A DNA stretch of 64,000 nucleotides from Zanthoxylum bungeanum (Eukaryota; Streptophyta; Magnoliopsida; Sapindales; Rutaceae). Position 1 is the stretch's first letter. Each line of letters opens with the position of its first letter. The translations under genes and the position numbers were made by a program. Positions 45,831 through 58,541 of the stretch are shown here, one piece after another. A model generated the notes under the pieces. The model did not search any database, was not told the origin of the DNA, and saw only the letters and a list, made by a program, of their open reading frames with translations. The DNA is taken from assembly GCA_019454045.1 (NCBI GenBank), contig SKCR01036760.1, forward strand, positions 62,001-126,000, in the 5' to 3' direction.

Positions 45831-46521
45831 ATAATATGTCATTTCTTGGAAATGATATTCCCATAATAATTATCGGTGAAAGCTTGGCTTTCATAAAACT
45901 CTCCGAGAAACCGTACATTGAAAAATGTACGTGACCTGGTGTCTCATACGCTTTGAGCATATGGATTCACAAACAGACCAATCCAAGTGATAGTCACTGG
46001 ATTGATGTTAACAACATCCATTAGTATCTTGGAGAACTAAGGATGCTGTCTTAATCTGTGGAGAAGGAGAACTTGAAGTGACTGGGATCACTACTGCAAG
46101 TTTCCTAAACCGATAAAATGACTATAAGTCGCAAACGGTACTACAAAGTTTGAATAACGGTACAGTGAGCCGGAAATCTTCCTAGCAAGATACTGTTACC
46201 GAATAAACAACTAATGCGGGTTATTGCTGCACCTGAGGCAGCAAAAGAAGCCTTCTGGATCGATAACAAATCTAATTAGATTAGATATAATTCTGTTAAC
46301 AGCTGAGCTAGGCGTCAGCACAGGCTACAGAATTAATGGTCTAATCAACGATCCAGATATATATTTTGATATTCATCTGATTCGTTCGGATCATACATTG
46401 TGGCAATGTGATGATCGAATAAATCGCATCAGAGGACAATCATGCAAATCTGCTGACGAAAGCCTTTTCTCAGCAGTTTGAGCCAACCGTACATAGTTCG
46501 GGTGTAAGACACTCGAGTGAC

Positions 46522-48532
46522 TGGACAATTATGACCCATAGCGTCACTATTTGTACAGATCATGGTGTTGTTGTACAAATTAACTATGTGACAAAGGAGA
46601 TTGCACTCTTCTCATTTGTGATTAGATCACCTAGATGTATAAATGATAGGAGGTCCATATGATTTGTTCCTGGACGGAGAATGATATGAGACAGTATCAG
46701 TCCACAAAGGATAAATCATTAAATATCCCTAGTCAGAGTATTATCGAGATTGGACATCGATAAATACGTAAAAGACTAGTATTACACTTGTGCGCGTTGT
46801 GAGGGCACAACGACATAGTTCTCATAAATTTGGGTATATGATACTCATGCAAGTGTAATAGGAGGTTGTGTTTTACCGATGGTACGGGAAACATCTTCTC
46901 TCTGGATAAACCCCCTCGGAATTCCATTGGTAGTATGACTATGTGTCTAAGGAAGTCCGAAATCAGGGTAGGTGTATTTGGTCTTAACCTGAGACTTGCA
47001 TCGCTAATACTTGCGACAATCAATATACTTTGGTTGAGGTCGTCTAGGGCTTTAACAGGTTCTGTGTACGCCAATACTGAGTATATTGAGAATCGTAGTG
47101 TGTGGGGTGTGATGTGAAGACGGAAGTGTCACTCCAGTCATATGGAGATGATGGTCACGTAGGATACGGGACTGGTTCTCTTAAATGCTGCAGCTATCGG
47201 GATATTATGACTAGGTCATGTTTATCCGATTATAGAGACTAGTCACCAGACATCCGACATGTGCTTCGTACGAGGCAGACACAATTCCAGCCCCAGGCCT
47301 AGCACGTGATCATACGATACTGGACAGAAATACGCAATACTGCGGTATACTACGCTTGATACAGATCCTTTATTCCTGTAAGGATATTTCCGGAGAATTG
47401 GGTAGGCATGGCGTTTTGCTAGAGTCCAACCTTGTCTTGTAAATCGGTATAAATGTAGTACGAGGTACTTACGTGTTCGGATAGTCCGATGACCGAATTC
47501 ACTGCCAACATATCCGGGGATCTCATGGGTCGCTTCCCAAAGATTCACCGATGACGTATGACTCGCACTCTAAATTAATCTGGGATTAATTAGAGAAGAG
47601 AGAAAATTAATCTGGGATTAATTGCGGAGATATTTTATCTGGGATAAAATATCATTTAAAGAGAGATAACGATTAATTTGGAATTAATCGATTAATTAAT
47701 ATATTTGATATATTAAACGAAATTCGATTTCGACGGGGAATTAAAATTAGATTTTAATTCGGGCGAACGAGTTAATTTAGAATTTATCCGTTAGCGACGT
47801 GAATAGTGACTTCGTTAGGCGTAATCATTTAATTACGACGCAACCGAAAATTCGTTAATTTGGAATTAGCGAACCCGAGCCCGAGATTATTTGCGAGCGC
47901 ATTCACATTTCAAATTCGAGTGCGGCACGTCAAATCAAGCGTCAAATCACTAGTCGCATCAAGCTTCAAATCACTTGTCACTTTGAGTGATGTGACTTGA
48001 CAACTTGTGATTGATGTGATTGAGTGATTGAGTGATGGGAGTGGTTGGAGCCATTTATGGCTTGACTTTTGAAAGAAAATTTGGTATATGTTTATTTGTT
48101 TTTAGAAAACAAAAATGACTATACATTTTTTTCTCTCTCCCATCTTTCTCTTCTTCACAAACACGCCCATGGAGGGGCAAAAACCTTCTGGTTTTGTGTG
48201 AACTGCCGTGAGCAGTGATGGAGACAAGAATGGATATTGTGGCAAAATCACAAGTGCTAGCACACTTACGAGACATGCGAAGGTGATAGGGAAGTCCACC
48301 CATGAGCCGGAAACCATTCGACGAAGCTTGGAGCTTGAGGAAGGACTCATACGAAGGCCAAACCAGTGAGCACAAATAACCCACTGCTGAACCGGTGAGG
48401 AGCAGATTTTTGAAGTTTCGTTGCCTCCGCGTCGCTTAACCGATCGATATGAGTATTCCGCAACTTCTTCGATTGTTATTCACACTTGATTCATGTTTAT
48501 TATTGATCTTGGGACCTTAATAGAAACCAACA
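46522..48532 (+). repeat. Element C 3' LTR, missing its first bases
   Basis: The sequence passes directly from ACTCGAGTGACTGG (pol end) into ACAATTATGACCC (LTR). The ~24 bases that in B hold the tract GGCCAAGTGGGAGAT and the LTR start TGT are gone, with TGG at both breakpoints. The rest matches the 5' LTR. Confidence 0.92.
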
Positions 48533-50298
48533 CTCATATATTTGGGTATATGATACTCATGCAAGTGTAATAGGAGGTTGTGTTTTACCGATGGTACGGG
48601 AAATAGCTTCGCTCTGGATAGACCCCCTCGGAATTCCATTGGTAGTATGACTATGTGTCTATGGAAGTCCGAAATCAGGGTAGGTGTATTTGGTCTTAAC
48701 CTGAGACTTGCACCGCTAATACTTGCGACAATTAATATACTTTGGTTGCAGTCGTCCAGGGCTTTAACAGGTTCTGTGTAAGCCAATGCTGGGTATATTA
48801 AGAATCGTAGTGTGTTGGGTGTGATGTCAAGACGGAAGTGTCACTCCAGTCATATGGAGATGATGGTCACGTAGGATACGGTACTAGTACTCTTAAGTAC
48901 TGCAGTCATCGGGATAAAATTACAAGGTCATGTTTATCCGATTATAGAGACTAGTTACCAGACATCCGACATGTGCTTCGTACGAGGCAGACACAATTCC
49001 AGCCCCAGGCCTAGCACGTGATCATCCGATACTGGACAGAAATAGGCAATACTACGTATACTACGCCTGATATAGATCCTTCATTCCTGTAAGGATATTT
49101 CCGGAGAATTGGGTAGGCATGGCGCTTTGCTAGAGGCCAACCTTATCTTGTAAATCGGTATAAACATAGTACTTGGTACTTACGTGTTCGGATGGTCCGA
49201 CTACCGAATTTACTGCCAACATATCCGGGGATCTCATGGGTCGCTTCCCAAAGATTCACCGATTACGTATGACTCGCACTCTAAATTAATCTGGGATTAA
49301 TTAGAAAAGAGAGAAAATTAATCTGGGATTAATTGCAGAGATATTTTATCTGGGATAAAATATTATTTAAAGAGAGATAACGATTAATTTGGAATTAATC
49401 GGTAAATTAATATATTCGATATATGAAACGAAATTGAATTTCGATGCGGAATTAAAATTAGATTTTAATTCGGGCGAACGAATTAATTTAGAATTAATTC
49501 GTTAGCGATGTGAATAGTAATTATGCTTGGCATGATTATTTAATTAAATTAGATTTAATTACGTTGCAATGGAAAATTCGTTAATTTGGAATTAGCGAAC
49601 CGGAGCTCGAGATTATTTGCGAGCGCATTCGCATTTCTAATTCGAATGCGGCATGCAAGTCAAATCAAGCGTCAAATCGCTAGTCGCATCTAGCGTCACA
49701 TCATTCTTCAATCAAGGGATGGATGTCTTTCACTTTGAGTGATTGACGCAAGTCACTATTCATGATTGATGGATTGATGAGTTGATGTTGGTGGTTGGAG
49801 CCATTTATGGCTTGACTTTTGAAAGAGAAAAAGTTGTATATGTTTATTTGTTTTTTAGAAAACAAAATCAATTACACTTTTTCTCTCACACACACATCTC
49901 TCTCTCTCTCTCTTTCTTCTTTCTCTCTACACGCCCAATAGGCTCAAAAACCTTCCCTGGTTTGTTAATGCCGAGAGATAAGGGGAAGTAAGAGTGGGAT
50001 TTTGTGGCAAAATCACAAGTGCTAGCACACTTACGAGACATGCGAAGGTGATAGGGAAGTCCACCCATGAGCCGAGAATCGTTCGACGAAGCTTGGAGCT
50101 TGATGAAGTTGATCAAAAAGGCCAAAACCAGTGAGCACTAGCAGTGCACTGCCAAATGCAGTCCAAGGCAGAAAATGGAGTTTCGTTGCTTGCCGCGTCA
50201 CTCAACTGATCGATGTGAGTATTCCGCAACTTCTTCGATTTGTATTCGCACATATTTCATGCTTATTATTGATCTTGGGACCTTAATAGAAACCAACA

Positions 50299-52191
50299 GA
50301 TAAATCATTAAATATCTCCAGTCAGAGTATTATCGAGATTGGATATCGATAAATGCGTATAAGACTAGTATTACACTTGTGCGCGTAGTGAGGGTACAAC
50401 GACATAGTTCTCATATATTTGGGTATAGGATACTCATGTAAGTGTAATAGGAGATTGTGTTTTACCGATGGTACGGGAAACAGCTTCGCTCTGGATAGAC
50501 CCCCCTCTGAATTCCATTGGTAGTATGGCTATGTGTCTATGGAAGTCCGAAATCAGGGTAGGTGTAATTTGGTCTTACCCTGAGACTTGCACCGCTAATA
50601 CTTATGACAATCAATATACTTTAGTTGTGGTCGTCCAGGGCTTTAACAGGTTCTGTGTATACCTATTTTGGGTATATTAAGAATCGTAGTGTGTTGGGTG
50701 TGATGTCGAGATGGAAGTATCACTCCAGTCATAGTGGAGATGATGATCGCATAGGATACTTAACTTGTTCTCTTAAATGCTTGAGCTATCGGGATATTAT
50801 GACTAGGTCATGTATATCTGATTATAGAGACTAGTTACCAGACATCTGATATGTGCTTCTTACGGGGCAGACACAATTCCAGCCCCAGGCCTAGCACGTG
50901 GTCATCCGATACTGGATCGAAATACGCAATACTACGTATACTACGCCTGATATAGATCACATATTCCTATAAGGATATTTCTGGAGAATTTGGTAGGCAT
51001 GGCGCTTTGCTAGAAGCCAACCTTGTATTGTAAATCGGTATAAACGTAGTACTAGGTACTTACGTGTTTGGATAGTTCGACGACCGTATTTACTGCCAAC
51101 ATATCCGGGGATCTCATGGGTCTCTTCCCGAAGATTCACCGATGATGTATGACTCGCACTTTAATTAAACTGGGATTAATAAGATGAGAGAGAAAATTAA
51201 TATAGGATTAATTAAAGAGATATTTTATCTGGGATAAAATATTAATTAAAGAGAGAGAACGATTAATTTGGAATTTATTCGATAAAATAATATATTCGAT
51301 ATATTATACGAAATTGGATTTCGACGCGGAATTGAAATTAGATTTTAATTCGGGCGAACGAGTTAATTTAGAATTAATTTGTTAGCGACGTGAATAATGA
51401 TTTCGCTAGGCATAATCATTTAATTACGTCGTAATCGAAAATTCGTTAATTCGGAATTAGCGAACCCGAGCCCGAGTGTATTTGCGAGCACATTCGCATT
51501 TCGAATTCGAATTCGGCACGCAAGTCACATCAAGCGTCAAATCACTAGTCACATCAAGCGTCAAATCACATGTCACTTTGAGTGATGTGACAATTTGATT
51601 GATTGATTGAGTGATTGATGTGGTAGTTGAAAAGCATTAATTGCCTTTTTGCTTTTTGACTTTTTGAATTTGTAAAGGGTTTTTGGTATTTGATTTTTGG
51701 AAAATGAAAAATATAAAAACTTTTTTTTTCCTTCTCTCTCTCCACTACTCACGGTTTCTAGGAAACCCATCTCTTTCCCTCCTCTTCTCTCACGGCTTGG
51801 AGCCAATTTCTTTCTTCCTCCATTTCTGGTTCTGCCGAAAGACAAAGAGAAGTGAGAGAGTGATTTTGTTGCAAAATCAAGTGCTAACACACACATAGAG
51901 TTATCCTAAGGTGATAGGGCAATGATTTCGTGAGTTTGGAATCCATTTTCGAAGCTTGGAGCTTCAATGGAGGACATCCATGGCCGATTCTTGGAGGAGC
52001 CAAAGCAGAAAATGCCGAGCAGTCCACTGCCCAAAAGCTTCACTGCCGAGCCATCTTGGAGGAAGAAAAGGCTTGTGTTCATTGCGTCGCAAGATCTGTT
52101 CAATGTGAGTATGATTCCGCCATTCTCCTTTGTGTATTCACATGCGTTTTTGTGCTTGATTTCATTCTTGGGACCTAATTAGAAATAAACA
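50299..52191 (+). repeat. Element B 3' LTR, second part
   Basis: This continues from 37136 after solo LTR D and ends GAAATAAACA at 52191 (family consensus CCAACA). It closely matches 25063-26289, confirming that it belongs with the B 5' LTR. A palindrome run lies at about 51160-51470. CTCCC follows as the right flank of B. Confidence 0.92.
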
Positions 52192-54172
52192 CTCCCTTCC
52201 TTATAAAAATTTCGTCCTCAAAATTTTCTTGTCATTACGTCTAATCATTCAGAATTGAACGCACTTACCTGAAAATCTCATTTGTATTCGGAAGTCATCT
52301 CACTTTACACATTTTCAAAAATTACATATTTTATACATCAACGCAAACCATGTTATTCTAAAGCAAAATAAGCCGAATCAAACATTTCATTCCAGATCAA
52401 ACAAAACTTGTCATATCAATTCATATTCATTTATAGTAACATGCTCAAACCGTTTCAAATTCATCTTGTAACAAAAACAGAAAGCCGAACTCGAATTCCA
52501 TACAATTAATCACATTCATCATAAAATAAATTAGGAACATAACTCTGCAAGCAATCAAATACAGTATAAAACAAAAACTTAACACAGATTTCATACTATC
52601 CATTGCATGCACAATCTGAAATGGAACTCATTCATTTCACATCATGTCATTCCATATCATATATGTAAATGATATCAACATCAAAGTTTACATACATAAA
52701 TATCCCATCGCACATACAACTTTGTATGGCTGACAACAAAGCATACATAACCTTCACAATACTCAAAAGATCCATGACTAAACTATAGACATACATACGT
52801 GTTCTTATAATGAACATAAACTTTTATATCAATAAATACATCCATCGTCACAGCCAGAAGTGGCATATAATCATACATGCTTTTATGAAGTTGACAGTTT
52901 GAACTCTGCCAATTTCTGATAGCATTTAAATGGAAAACGTAAAATAATCTATTTCAAAAACCATTTCGAAAACTCATTATAAAAAATCTTTTACTGTAAA
53001 CAAGCGCTCAATGTCCAAATCGCGCGCATATATCAGACAATTAACGAAATAAGTCCCTGTCGACAGAGGGTAGTGGGTCGGTCCACTACAGTTGGACAGA
53101 GCCCTATACAAGAGCTACGGTGGAAAATATCATATCAAATTGTGAAACCATAAAAACCATATACAAACGTCATGACGGAAATATATCATATCATATAATA
53201 TCATAAACGATATCGAAATATATCGAAATCAAATTGTAATTCTTTGGAAATCATGTTTTTCCCCAAAACTCAAATATGCTTAAATCAAAAATAAATATTG
53301 GAAAACTTCATAAAAATCAAATGTATATCCTTCAAAATACATATCAAGCATTCATTGTTCAAGTCACGTGCACTGACCGGACAGTGTACAAACAAGACCA
53401 TGTCGATAAGGTAGCGGGCCAGCCATTTTTCGATGGTCTAGACCCCATAACAAGCGCCTCGGCCAAGCTGAAACGAAAATATACATGGACTATAGAGGGT
53501 CAAAAATATAAAACTATCAAACATCATGACGGAAACAAATTTTTTATCGTCTCGACAGAAAAAAAGTTTTTACGATTTAAAAACTTCAAAATCATTTTCG
53601 ATTTCCGAGATGGAAACATATAATCAAGCATCTCGACTAAGACATATCAATAAATCTCAAAACATGAAAACGTGAATCGAGCGTAGAGGTGGAAACATAT
53701 TCTTTATATTTTATAGTCAAAACCAAAATATCTGAAAATCATTATTTCTATCTTTATTTCTTTCATTTTTCTTTTCAAAACACTTTTTATACCACGAATC
53801 AAATACCAAATTTTTAAAACATAAAACGATGATATCCATTCACAATTCAGACTATCAACATTATATAATTACTCGTATCTCAAAACACATTGAATTCTCA
53901 TCACGTACATATTCATATACCTATAAAAACGACATAACTTTAACTTAGCATACAAATGTACATACATATATTCATAACATACAAACATGTACACATAATC
54001 TGAGTCACCCATATCAAATCAAAATCATTCCACATCATACCATATACCACAAATCAAATCAAGTTTCAAACATGGATTATATGGTGTAAACGTAACAGTA
54101 AACTTACTCAGACAATCGAATACCCTATAGCTGCAGTCACCGACACCTAAACCTTGGCTCTGATACCATAAC
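52192..54172 (-). mobile_element. G0: chromovirus-like gypsy internal remnant, coding region lost
   Basis: On the minus strand the right end is the primer site (54156-54168). The left end is TTGAGGACGAAATTTTTATA followed by a purine run, a typical pol end of chromoviruses. The roughly 1.9 kb between them are AT-rich with no gag, RT, integrase or chromodomain motif. The element is therefore a deletion derivative or a LARD-like form. The 115-codon plus-strand frame at 53276-53623 has no recognisable domain. Confidence 0.6.
54156..54168 (-). other. G0 primer-binding site (initiator Met tRNA)
   Basis: The minus strand reads TGGTATCAGAGCC four bases after GGTGTTACA. This fits the gypsy chromovirus pattern of an LTR ending in TTACA followed by a Met-tRNA site. 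Confidence 0.85.
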
Positions 54173-54488
54173 TGTAACACCCCACCAGAGATAAGGTGCT
54201 ACCGGCATGAGACGGGATTAACCCATCTCCATAGCCTCCAAATTTACAGAAAAACAGACATGATGTATCATAAAACTGGACAACTTGGATCACAGTCCAG
54301 CATCAAACGTAACCTACAATAGGCATCAAATTTATAAAAGAACCTCAGGTCCACACAAAACACATCAAACTCAAAACAACATTTAAGGGCTTTGTGCCTA
54401 CATCATTAATCAACACTTAAGGGCTTCGTGCCCACAACATCAATGAAACTCAAATCTTTAACTTATTAATACAAAACAGCGTGCTTAG
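54173..54488 (-). mobile_element. G0 5' LTR, partial
   Basis: The LTR end (minus strand ...GGTGTTACA) is at 54173. The sequence carries an internal direct repeat (TTAAGGGCTTCGTGCC, near 54386 and 54418) and is cut at 54488 by copia element E. The rest of the LTR, expected beyond E, was not found. Confidence 0.6.
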
Positions 54489-56449
54489 TGTTGGGAAGGG
54501 GCCGTGAGTGCGCAGTGGAAAATTTAATAAATCAAATTATGATGCCGCTATCTCTTTGCCCAAGACCCATTTGTTTTGATTATTCTACAAGCCTGGGCAT
54601 GTTACTATATATTCTAAGCATAAAAACTCATAAAACATGCAGATAACATAAACCTAAACATGCTAACTATCATAAGAACTCTAATTAAAATAAAAATAAA
54701 AAAACTTACTTGAACCGAAGACTCCTCTAGTCCTCCCTCCAATCTACAAGCTTTTCTCGAACTCAGCAAGCTCTTCCACGTTCCAAAGAGCCACCCAAGT
54801 GTGTGGCCTCCAAAGATGCACACACCAAAGCCAAAACTCAACGGCAAGACTAGGCCTTGAGTGCACGGGTATTTAGCCATTGGTGCTAGCCTAGGCAAAT
54901 ACCTCAAACTTTTAACTCGAGGTTCCTCTAGTCAATTAGACTTAAGGATCCTCAAAATCAGTGACTTACTCTTAAACTTTAGAGTTGCTCACTTATATAA
55001 ACCCAAGATATGAAAGGTTTGGTGCAAAAATTTGTAAAGAATTCTTTGGGTTTATATAGGTGCTCCAAAGACAACAAAATTAATTAAGAATCTGATGTGG
55101 GATAAAAACTAATTTAATCATAGCTATTGGATCTTAACTTAGTGGTTTAATGAGATTATAAAACCCTAATAAGAGTTTGGGCCGAATTGGAATTCAAAAC
55201 AAATAACAAATAAAAAAAATTTACTATTCACATTACTATTCATGTTACTATTCACATTTATTTATTTATTTATTCCAATTCCCAAAGTGCCCCTATCGTC
55301 ATTCACCAATCCCTAAGCCACTATGGAACCTCATAAATGATCTTTTCAATAATTAAACACATTGAACCATTTATGAACAATTCCTACAGCAATCATATAT
55401 GCTGTTAAATTTGTATTGTGCACTGTTAACCATTGATTTCGACTTTGTTGTGTGTGACCTTTTGGGTTCCCCTCAAGTTGGACATGAAATGAATCGTGAT
55501 AATTTAATCGACCATAAATTATCCTCTGATCAGATGGTCGTTCGATTTCAATGACCAATGTTGAAATCTAGCAACATGTCAAGGCCCCCAAATGAGAAGG
55601 AAAGATATATACCCATTATGTATGCGATTTATATATGATACGGTCCATCGCCTCACTGTATCCCCACATATTGACCTAGGGTATGGAAAGTGTCTACCCA
55701 TATGGTCAAAGGTATGATGTTGATAGTGTCATGAATCGTGCTAACCCAAGAATCTCACATGATTCTTCCGCTGCAGCCACAGTCTCAAGCATTGATCACA
55801 CATATCAACCCGCGAACTAGAATACTACTCTTATAAAAAAATATTATCCGAGAGAGTGGCGATTCTCTATTGTATCTTTACAAACTTCATGTGTTTCAAC
55901 AAATGACCCAATCATACTCTTATGACCAGATCTTTTGAACCGGGGAAGGAGAATGTCAAAGTTATTTGATCCACACATAAGATTGTAAAGACCTCAATTC
56001 TAGAGACTAGTCATATAATCGATACATGAAAGTTCTCACAGACACATAGGATAAACACTCCATATGAAAACTTTCGGCGGTCAGTTCGATGGACACGAGC
56101 AACTCATGCATCCATGTGATACACCAAGCGGACGGATCTCCACTAGTAGCCTATGAGATCGGCTACCCCACTTAAGGGCATATCATATCATCATGCTAGT
56201 CTCTCCATTTTGTGAACGCCCAGATTATTCACAAAACTATGACTATGAACGTTTGAGAGTAATGATTCTTATAAGGCGTGGAAGCCATCATCTTATTACT
56301 CTAAGGGCTTTATTACAGTGTTTGATGATTCATATAATTTATGTAAGATACGTATAATAAAGATTGCCATTTTATTAATTAATGAAAATTTTACAAATAC
56401 ATGTACATATAGCCCATCCACAAGTTGGGTATAGGGCATATCCCTAACA
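54489..56449 (-). repeat. Element E 3' LTR
   Basis: Read on the minus strand it begins TGTTAGGGATATGCCC at 56449 and ends CCCTTCCCAACA at 54489 (1961 bp, TG...CA). The boundary is set by the adjacent purine tract on one side and by the interrupted G0 LTR on the other. There is no second copy to compare. Confidence 0.75.
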
Positions 56450-56461
56450 ATCTCTCACTTG
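56450..56461 (-). other. Element E polypurine tract
   Basis: The minus strand reads CAAGTGAGAGAT immediately upstream of TGTTAGGGATATGCCC. Confidence 0.8.
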
Positions 56462-56625
56462 CACTATAGCCAACTAGTATGAATCTGGACACCATACTCT
56501 CGGGTGTGCCTATCATGCTTTTGTTGAGTCAGCCCTTTAGTCAGAGAATCTGCAAGATTATCTTCTGTGGGTATTTTCTCTATAATAACTTCTTTTCTCT
56601 CAATAATCTCCCTGATGAGATGAAA

Positions 56626-57393
56626 TCACCTGAGTACATGCTTGGATTTCTGGTGGGACCTTGGTTCCTTTGATTGAACAATGGCGCCCGTGTTGTCACA
56701 GTACATCGTGACGCCATTCATTATCACGGGAAGCACTTCCAACTCCGTGATGAACTTCTTTATCCAGACTGCTTCTTTAGCTACCTCAGATGCTGTAATA
56801 TACTCGGCTTCAATGGTGGAGTCCGCTGTAGTTGACTGCTTTGAGCTTTTCCAACTGACAACACCGCCATTCAAAGTAAATAGATATCTTGTTTGCGATC
56901 TGATGTCATCCCTATCGGTCTGAAAGCTCGCATCACAGTAACCAATGACTTTCATCTCAGAACAATCTCCGTATGTCAAAAACACATCCTTAGTTCTTCT
57001 CAGATACTTGAGGATTGTTTTGATAGTTGTCCAGTGTTGCTCACTAGGATTTTCCTGATACATGCTCGTTATGCTAAGAGCATAACAGACATCGGGTCTT
57101 GTACATAGCATGGCGTACATGATCAATCCTATTGCTGAAGCATAAGGGATCCTACTCATACGCTCTCTATCTGAAGGAGTATGTGGACATTGCTCCTTAG
57201 ATAATTTGATTCCATGACAAGTAGGTAAATTACCTCTTTTGGAATCTTCTATTTTGAATCTTTTCAAAACTTTATCTATGTACGTAGATTGAGAAAGTGC
57301 TAACAACCTCTTAGATCTATTACGGTAGATCTTAATGCCGAGGATGTAGGCTACTTCTCCCAATCTTTCATGGAGAAATTCTGAGATAACCAT
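56626..57393 (-). pseudogene. Element E RT C-terminal part and RNase H
   Basis: This 255-codon frame starts in the RT connection region (GEVAYILGIKIYRNR), passes through YASAIGLIMYAMLCTRPDVC and enters RNase H. The RNase H acidic residues are visible in GYCDASFQTD, in IEAEYITAS and in MYCDNTGAI. It ends after KSKHVLR with a stop at 56626, short of the final HIxxRYH-type end of copia RNase H. Upstream RT is in other frames. Confidence 0.9.
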
Positions 57394-57755
57394 TGCTTGG
57401 TGACTTGCATCATGGGAATATCATTCCCGATGATTAATATGTCATCGACATATAATACAATAAATACAACAGCACTCCCACTACTTTTCCTGTAAACACA
57501 AGGCTCGTCTACATTTTTGATGAAGTCAAATTCTTTGATTGTCTCATCAAATCATATATTCCAACTTCTGGAGGCTTGTTTGAGTCTATAAATGGATCGT
57601 TTAATCTTGCATACTTTATTATGATCATCTTTAGATGCAAACCTCTCAGGTTGTGTCATATAGATTTCCTCTACGAGGTTCCCATTAAGGAAAGCTGTTT
57701 TGACATCCATCTGCCAAATCTCATAATCGAAGTATGCAGCTAGTGCCAGTGAAAT
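57394..57755 (-). pseudogene. Element E RT catalytic core, frameshifted
   Basis: No single long frame spans this part. In pieces it reads KIKRSIYRLKQASRSWNI, a stop, FDETIKEFDFIKNVDEPCVY and then LYVDDILIIGNDIPMM. The YVDD metal-binding box of reverse transcriptase is intact. At least one nonsense change and shifts at both ends separate it from its neighbours. Confidence 0.85.
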
Positions 57756-58322
57756 TCAAATGGACTTTATCATTGCAACAGGCAAGAAGGTTTCGTCATA
57801 GTCAATTCCTTGGATTTGTCTATAACCTTTCGCCACCAACCTAGCCTTATAGGTTTGGATGTTGCCTTCTGTATCAGTTTTACGCTTGTAAATCCACATG
57901 TAGCCTATGGGTTTTATCCCTTCAGGTGCATCCACCAAGTCCCAGACTTGATTCTGATACATAGAGTCTATTTCGAATTTCATGGCCTCAAGCCACTTGA
58001 CTGAATCAATGTCACACATTGCTTCGTCATAACTGGTGGGATAGTCATTATCAATGACCTGATCATGTTCCTCATCAATATGGAAACCATATCTTTCAGG
58101 CTCATATCTTTCCCTACCAGACCTTCTAAGTTCATAACCTTGTGGTTGTTCCGTCGCTGCCCTTTTGAGGGGCCTGGGGTTTAGTTCTATGTTAGTTTGT
58201 TCTTCTCGTACCTCATCGAGGTCAAGTCTACTCCCACTATATTTCTTGAGAAGGAATTCATTCTCTAGAAATTTAGCATTTCGTGAGACAAATGTTCTTT
58301 GTTCATTTGGGACGTAGAACAC
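57756..58322 (-). pseudogene. Element E integrase tail and RT N-terminal part
   Basis: This 188-codon frame reads from FYVPNEQRTFVSRNAKFLEN (the region after the integrase core) through RRSGRERYEPERYGF. It then enters RT with MKFEIDSMYQNQVWDLVD and YKARLVAKGYRQIQGIDYDE. It breaks at VAMIKSI, where intact elements continue with the first RT motif. Confidence 0.9.
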
Positions 58323-58541
58323 GTATGCTCTTCAGTTCAAGACATATCCTACAAACTTATATTTAATTGTCATATCATCCAATTTGTTAGTTTGTGTGAG
58401 CTTAACATATGCGTCACATCCCTAAACTCTTAGATAAATAAGACTATGACGTTTCCCAGACCATAACTTATATGGTGTTTGACTAACAGTCTTGGAAGGA
58501 ACTTGGTTTAGTAGTAGTGTTGCAGTTTCTAAAGCAAGACC

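Larger units (their letters stand above)
39042..48532 (+). mobile_element. C: Ty1/copia element (family of A and B), youngest layer of the nest
   Basis: LTRs are 39042-41054 (2013 bp) and 46522-48532 (2011 bp). A perfect target duplication CTCAT lies at 39037-39041 and 48533-48537, inside solo LTR D. The internal region is 5.47 kb and aligns with A and B. The primer site is mutated (TGGCATCTAGAGC), and the polypurine tract and first bases of the 3' LTR are deleted. Decayed integrase and RT traces are present. It sits four levels deep in the nest. Confidence 0.95.
37137..50298 (+). mobile_element. D: solo LTR of the same copia family, with partial tandem duplication, holding element C
   Basis: GATAA flanks both sides (37132-37136 and 50299-50303). 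One full LTR is 38735-39041 plus 48533-50298 (2073 bp), interrupted by C. In front of it, 37137-38678 is the first ~1540 bases of the same LTR, joined to a copy of the left flank (38679-38734, ending GATAA again). The repeat period is 1598 bases. Both copies share the long AATTAAATTAGATTTAATT variant that B and C lack. No internal region is present, so D is a recombined solo LTR. Confidence 0.88.
22061..52191 (+). mobile_element. B: Ty1/copia element (family of A), host of the main nest
   Basis: The 5' LTR spans 22061-26289 (2086 bp once S and one copy of its duplication are removed). The 3' LTR spans 36940-37136 plus 50299-52191 (2090 bp). The primer-like site is at 26291 and the polypurine tract at 36926. 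Flanks are CTCCT (22056-22060) and CTCCC (52192-52196), a target duplication with one change. Three later insertions sit inside: S in the 5' LTR, T2 in the internal region, and D (with C) in the 3' LTR. About 5.6 kb of B's own internal DNA remains with decayed pre-integrase, integrase and RT traces. It inserted into G0 at its polypurine tract. Confidence 0.92.

Noticed and set aside
53276..53623. 115-codon plus-strand frame in the G0 internal region
   Set aside because: No recognisable domain, AT-driven Lys/Ile/Asn composition, and antisense to the element. It is most likely a chance frame.
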